Positions 58,869 to 64,000 of a stretch of 64,000 nt of DNA are shown piece after piece (position 1 is the first letter of the stretch; every line of letters starts with the position of its first letter). Made by a program: the position numbers and the translations under genes. This DNA is from Sepiola atlantica (Eukaryota > Mollusca > Cephalopoda > Sepiida > Sepiolidae), in NCBI GenBank assembly GCA_963556195.1, contig OY744533.1, forward strand, positions 48,497,749 through 48,561,748, given 5' to 3'. The notes beneath the pieces were generated by a model. That model made no database searches. It was not told where the DNA came from and saw nothing but the letters and a program-made list of their open reading frames with translations.

Positions 58869-60290
58869 GGGACTTAACTTCTTGGCATTTTGGTTAAGAT
58901 CAGAGTGTAGTATCTGTTCCGATGGATGCTCACTCTGTAGACCGGTATTGTCTTGGCCTTCGAGCCTTGATTCCACCGGTCTGAGGTACTGTCCTGTGCA
59001 GTTCTAAGAGGTCCACCCTCCCAGGCTTTGCCTCCCCTCTTTGGGAAGGCGTAAGTTTATTGCTTACTGCCTGAGGCGCCCCTACCGGGGAATGCCGACG
59101 GGGCTGCCCAGGCAATTTTTAATGGCCAGAGTGCTCACCTTCTCGGGCGCTTGCTTTTCAAGTTCCACTTTCCCGACCTGACCTTGGGTCGCATCTTACC
59201 TTGTGGGAGTAAGATAAAACTGGCCTTGTGCCTAACCTCCTGGGGGGTAAATAAAAAGTGTAGTATCTGTTCCGATGGATACACTGCATCCCATAAACTG
59301 GTATCGTCTTGGCCTTATGGCTTGATTTACGCCGGTCTATGGGTCTGTCATGTGCAGTTCTAGGAGGTCCACCCTCCCAGGCTTTGCCTCCCCTCTTTGG
59401 GAAGGCGTAAGTTTATTGCTTACTGCCTGAGGCGCCCCTACCGGGGAATGCCGACGGGGCTGCCCAGGCAATTTTTAATGGCCAGAGTGCTCACCTTCTC
59501 GGGCGCTTGCTTTTCAAGTTCCACTTTCCCGACCTGACCTTGGGTCACATCTTACCTTGTGGGAGTAAGATAAAACTGGCCTTGTGCTTAATCTCCTGGG
59601 GGGTAAATAAAAAGTGTAGTATCTGTTCCGATGGATACTGCATCCCATAAACTGGTATCGTCTTGGCCTTCGGGGCTTGATTTACGCCGGTCTATGGGTC
59701 TGTCATGTGCAGTTCTAGGAGGTCCACCCTCCCAGGCTTTGCCTACCCTCTTTGGGGAGGAGTAAGTTTATTGCTTACTGCCTGAGGCGCCCCTACCAGG
59801 GAATGCCGACGGGGTTGCCCAGGCAATATTTAATGGCCAGAGTGCTCACCTTCTCGGGCGCTGGCTTTTCAAGTTCCACTTTCCCGACCCGACCTTGTGT
59901 CACATCTTACCTTGTGGGAGTAAGATAAAACTGGCCTTTTGCCTAACCTCCTGGGGAGGTAAATAAAAAGTGTAGTATCTGTTCCGATGGATGCTCACTC
60001 TGTAGACCGGTATCGTCTTGGCCTTCGGGTCTTTATTCCGCCGGTCTGAGGTACTGTCCTGTGCAGTTCTAGGAGGTCCACCCTCACATGCTTTGCCTTC
60101 TCACCCTTTGAGAAGGGGTTAGTTTATTGCTAATCGCCTGGGGCGCCTATACCGGGGAATGTTGACGGGGCTGCCCAGGCATTTTTTTACACTCAGAGTG
60201 CTCTTCTTCCTCTAGAGCGTTGACTTATCAAATCCCACTTTCCCGACCTTGTGTTACATCTGACCGCTGTGGGAGGTAGATAAATAACAA
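58868..60290 (+). repeat. Tandem array of U2-snRNA-headed units (about 355 bp)
   Basis: GTGTAGTATCTGTTCCGATG begins at 58,905, 59,258, 59,614 and 59,970, and a changed head starts at 60,291, giving steps of 353, 356, 356 and 321 bp. Only the first unit keeps the upstream U2 match (TTGGCATTTTGGTTAAGATC). Each unit has a GC-rich body, a CTGCCCAGGCA block and a GTGGGAGTAAGATAAAACTG tail. Neighbouring units are more alike than the outer ones, which suggests local amplification. An insertion of SINE-like units in tandem is unusual. Confidence 0.85.
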
Positions 60291-60470
60291 GTGTAGTATC
60301 TGTTCTGATACTACACTACATCTGTTCTTTCCTCGATCACTGAAGGAGAGATCCATCTAGATTCAGGCAGCTTTTATCTCTGTCTCAATCCAAACTGTCC
60401 TTTTTAGGAGAGCTGGAATTTCTCCACGCTACTCTTCCCTCATGGGGATGCAAGTAAATAGGGACTTGAC
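60291..60470 (+). repeat. U2-type repeat, second subtype (array end)
   Basis: The head GTGTAGTATCTGTTCTGATA is followed by CTACACTAC, a snapback of the U2-like head, then the second-subtype body. It ends AAGTAAATAGGGACTTGACTT. Confidence 0.7.
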
Positions 60471-60477
60471 TTGAATT

Positions 60478-60870
60478 GAGTCATCTATCCATTGACGGGG
60501 AAACATTCACAAACTTTTTGCGCCAGGATGATCGCTCACTCATTGAGATCAGAAGCTCCAGTATCGAGAGGCTAGTGTCTTTCTTCAAAAGATTCTTGAT
60601 CGTAATATGAAACGTTCCAGGTCGTCGTTTCATCTCTGGAGACCGCCGGCGCTCTTTCCCAGCAGGTTCATCGTGTCGGGATAGATGTCCAGCCAGCTCC
60701 AAGGGTCGGCATTTAACAACTGCAAATATGTGTGGAAAACAAACATATATAGTCTCGTCACAGTGTTGTAGACGGCGCGTAGCATTTTTGGTGTATGATC
60801 CATCAAGTTTCGAAATCGAGCAATATTTATTGTCCGAAAGCAATGAACAGCAATGAAACATTAATTTTCT
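60478..60870 (-). pseudogene. LINE C-terminal domain, antisense
   Basis: The minus-strand frame of 130 residues contains RPLELAGHLSRHDEPAGKER, then KRRPGTFHITIKNLLKKDTS, and SERSSWRKKFVNVSPSMDR at the stop. This LAGH..RH...RRGRP...NLL.DT...R..W pattern is the C-terminal tail of one LINE group. Only the tail is present. A diverged direct copy follows at 61,165-61,440. Confidence 0.75.
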
Positions 60871-61164
60871 CATTAGCTTTTTTATTATTAATAATAGTTA
60901 TTACAGCTATACTTGGCCGGCGTTGTCCGGGGAGAGGGGGGGGCACTTGAAATCATTTTAGTTTTTACTTTTTATTTGATTATACATTTTAAACTCAGGG
61001 TAGACAACGCCTATTATATTCTTCAATTCAAAATGAGTTATCCCTTTGGCGATTTTTATTTTTCGGTGATTATTTAAAAATGTTTAATCTCTTTTATTTA
61101 CTTGTATACTATTGTATACTAAAGCTGTATTTACCAAAATAGAAATGAACAACTTGACTTGAAT

Positions 61165-61440
61165 TGATTTGAGTCATGCATCAATTGACGACGAAACATT
61201 AACGCTGATTGCTCACTCATTGCGACCAGGAGCTCCAATCCCGAGAGACAAGTATCCATTTTTAGAAGATTCTTGGTCGTAATATGAAGCCTACCAGCTC
61301 GTCACTGGACTTCTGGGGACCATAGGAACTCTTTCCCGCCAGTTGCCTCGCGTCGGGATAGATTTCTAGCTTGCTCCCAAAGTTAGAGTTTAAAAACTAC
61401 AGATATGTGTGAAAATCAATCATACAGCATTTTTTGTTAC
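61165..61440 (-). pseudogene. Second copy of the LINE C-terminal fragment
   Basis: Same order of blocks as 60,478-60,790 (GACG.CGAAACATTAAC, ATTCTTGGTCGTAATATGAA, GCGTCGGGATAGAT), about 690 bp downstream and more decayed. The two arose by duplication of the segment that includes the GACTTGAATTGA leader. Confidence 0.75.
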
Positions 61441-61624
61441 ATTGTCTTGTACACTTGTTTCACGTCGTGACTGATCGTCAAATGACTTTAACACGCCTGT
61501 TTTGGTGCTTGGTTTATTTTCGGTTATATCATACTGTTCCACGTAGAATTGTTGCAGGACAATTGTATGGCCAAAAGTTTCTCTATTTTTCCTGTTCAAT
61601 TTGTTGATATAATTGTTTTTGTAC

Positions 61625-62185
61625 TATTTCGATTATTCAGACTACTGTTCTCTTCTTGGGGATTATCCTGATAACGTTTCGGTCGGTGTAACCTCCGACC
61701 TTCTTCAGGTGTATCTTGTCGAATTCGGAAACCTTTCTATCAAACTCGGGAATCTGTACGCAATTTCGAACGGAACCCTTTATTTAATCCACGGGAGTAG
61801 CTTGCTCTCGTTTCGTCAGCCATGGCCGATTAGAAGTCTTAAATAATTCGTAATTGTATTCTTAGTATCGCTCGCGGTAAGGATTGATCCTCACACTCCA
61901 GTAGACGCACTTAGAACTGTTTATTACTTACCCCGTTATTCGTTACTAAGAATACAATTACGAATTATTTAAGACGTCTAACTGGTCATGGCTGACGGAA
62001 CGGGAGTAAGCTACCCCGTGGATGAAATAAAGGATTCCATTCGAAATTCCGTACAAGTTCGACAGAAAGATTTCCGAATTCGACAGGGTGCACTTGAAGT
62101 AGGTTGGAGGTTAGATCGGCCGAAACATTGTGAGTGTAACACTCAAGATGGGAACAGAAGTCTAAATAACACAAATCATTAGGTA
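61625..62185. mobile_element. Inverted repeat element with hammerhead-like boxes
   Basis: Left arm about 61,640-61,870, right arm about 61,948-62,185, spacer about 77 bp. Inner ends AATAATTCGTAATTGTATTC and its complement match exactly; outer parts have diverged. On the minus strand of the left arm, CTGAAGA (61,702-61,708) plus one extra A, then GGTCGG and CCGACC (six pairs, 61,681-61,700), then GAAAC (61,676-61,680) form a hammerhead-like core without an evident stem I. The right arm copy is decayed. Single arms occur at 10,536 and 13,140. Confidence 0.75.
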
Positions 62186-62189
62186 CGTG

Positions 62190-63800
62190 CAAAAATGACC
62201 GCCGCTTGTACTGACTATAGTTCTTAAAAGTGTATTTTCTTAATTTTTAAAGCAATTTTCGTTTAACTTTTGATTGTGTTTGAAAGATAAAAGCATTAAG
62301 TTAATATATAAAATGGAACAAATATATATTTACGTGTGAAAAAAATTAGAATTAAAAATGTTATCAAAATGGCGAAAAAAAACGAAAAATCACTTAAAAC
62401 TGCAGATTCAATGAAATTTGCTGGAAAGGAAATATCAGTTTTCTGGAACTGTTTCAAAAATAATTATTAAATTAAAGTCTTAAGACAATGTATTACAAAA
62501 GAATGTACTTCCTTTTTTTACTAAAAATTGCTTAATTATCAACAAAAAAAAAGTGAAAGTTAGGCTCCGGACATTTTTTTTTGTTGTTGTGTTGTAATTG
62601 TAAACACAAAATACGGCTACAAAATCTTTAAGAAAAGAATGCTCAAACATAAGTAATAGTTTGTTTTACGTTACGAACTGCATCAATTTTATTAATTATT
62701 TTTACATGATGATTGATTAAAATCTTGAACAATTACATTACTCGATTTATTCTTTAAGAATTAATGTAATTTTAAATTACATTAATTCTTAAAGAATAAA
62801 TAGCTAATTTATTGTTACGAGACTTCTAAAAATGTCTTACATGTGTCGTAACGATAAATTACATTTTTTTAAATAAAGCTAAAAGAGTATTTTTTATTTT
62901 AAGTGTGAAAACCTATTTTCAAAATTATAAAAATAATGATGATACGTTCATGTGCGAAAGAGAAATATAATTACATCGCATTTTATATTTTCCCAGAAAC
63001 TTTTATCCTTAAAATCACATGAAATATTTTCTGCAATTATATTATTTTTTGGTGAAAATATTGATTAAACAATGCTTTATTCAATGATAACATCGCCAAT
63101 TCAAGAAATTATTTTTTCTTCGAGTTATAGTTATTTTATTAACACGGAATTTAGAGGCCTCTTTCGTAACATATACGAATTTTTTTAATGGGCATTGTAA
63201 ACATCTACTATGCTTTATTTTCATTAAAAAAAATTAAATTCATGCATTTTTTTTATTAATACATAAAAATATAACTTTAGTAAAGGTGTATTTTGTTTTC
63301 AAAAAATAATATATTTACACTAAGATTTTTTTTAAATAATGGTTTCATTATATTACGTGATCGTTGATTAATAAATACTTAAAATTTCATTGATTTCCTG
63401 ATTTTGGAGAGGTTTTAAGTGAAGGAAAATCAGAATGTTTTTACATTTTGGTGATTGGCCATTGATTTTGCACGTACCTACACATCATCAATTCTCATTT
63501 AAAAAATTCCGAAACATAATACAATTTGTTTTTAATTTTATATTTTCGCTTATTTTGTTTGTTTTGTTTTTGTTTTTTCTATTTAATGATATTTTTTACG
63601 TTTGTAATTTTAATTAATTAATACGCGCGGTTTGTCTCTGTTTTTGTTGGGTTATTTCCCTTTCATTGGTTTCTTGGTTTTTACGAATTAAAAGGAATGA
63701 ACTCTTGTTATATTTTTTTTCTTTTTACTTATTAAGTTCTGTTTCGTTGACTGTTCTATTTGTTTGCATGACTGCTGATCGAGTCTTTATTTTCAGCTCT
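62190..63800. other. Unassigned AT-rich sequence
   Basis: No gene recognised. It contains the palindrome below and a copy of a short repeat shared with 55,160-55,220. Confidence 0.4.
62746..62800. repeat. 55-bp perfect inverted repeat
   Basis: TTTATTCTTTAAGAATTAAT continues to a one-base centre at 62,773 and is followed by its exact complement; all 27 pairs match. Confidence 0.9.
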
Positions 63801-63812
63801 ATAATATAATCA

Positions 63813-63890
<78 letters not shown>
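63813..63890. repeat. (TA)n microsatellite
   Basis: Pure TA dinucleotides. Confidence 0.97.
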
Positions 63891-63892
<2 letters not shown>

Positions 63893-64000
63893 AAATAATT
63901 TATACACCATCCACTATGACTATGTAATCCCTACAGCTACATATCTAGAAAACGGAGCTGTTAAACTTGACATCGTAATATGGGACAAAAGGGAGAAAGT

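Noticed and set aside
58930..59115. Minus-strand Pro/Arg-rich frame
   Set aside because: It is the reverse of the GC-rich body of the U2-type repeat.

Overview
The window looks like a gene-poor, AT-rich, repeat-dense stretch of an animal nuclear genome. No host protein-coding gene can be supported: there is no multi-exon structure, and every recognisable protein similarity belongs to a decayed retroelement. The mix of very long (TA)n and (TG)n microsatellites, tRNA-headed SINEs, U2-snRNA-headed SINE-like repeats, Jockey/CR1-like LINEs and Penelope-like elements suggests a mollusc, most likely a cephalopod such as an octopus. That assignment is an inference; no single marker proves it. Most long open frames here are microsatellite translations or antisense shadows of dead elements.

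Layout. 1-7.7 kb: diverged interspersed repeats, a mariner-type MITE (3.48-3.87 kb) inside a TA microsatellite, and a foldback element (6.29-6.86 kb). 7.8-10.7 kb: two LINE fragments, a U2-headed repeat, a tRNA-headed SINE and the GIY-YIG end of a Penelope-like element. 10.7-19 kb: mostly unassigned, with a possible LTR, a double-CCAAT/TATA cluster and a SINE at 17.4 kb. 19.4-23.5 kb: one nearly full-length but dead LINE, split by a tandem repeat that ends in a perfect palindrome. 25-26.3 kb: a large TA/TATACA array and a second foldback. 27.4-30.4 kb: antisense LINE tails, U2-type repeats and a degenerate GACTCC-rich array. 32.9-34.6 kb: an almost complete dead Penelope-like element (RT plus GIY-YIG) on the minus strand. 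35.2-37.8 kb: a SINE, a hairpin MITE and an antisense LINE RT. 39.0 kb: a canonical hammerhead ribozyme core. 40.4-46.2 kb: a 16-bp minisatellite, two related TIR elements (one with an 8-bp target duplication, one carrying telomere-like repeats) and a 39-bp open-frame array. 48-53 kb: two antisense LINE fragments. 54-57.6 kb: several tandem and direct duplications. 58-62.2 kb: a LINE tail, a tandem array of U2-headed units (about 355 bp period), duplicated LINE C-termini and an inverted repeat carrying hammerhead-like cores.

The most interesting theme is hammerhead-ribozyme-like sequence recurring in unrelated repeat contexts: one canonical core (39,045-39,088, minus), two tRNA-headed SINE tails whose stem I pairs differ by compensatory changes, and foldback elements whose two arms each carry a core-like motif. 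Penelope-like elements are known to carry hammerheads, and two Penelope-like fragments lie in the same window. The copies seem to be fossils of several families that used self-cleavage during mobilisation.
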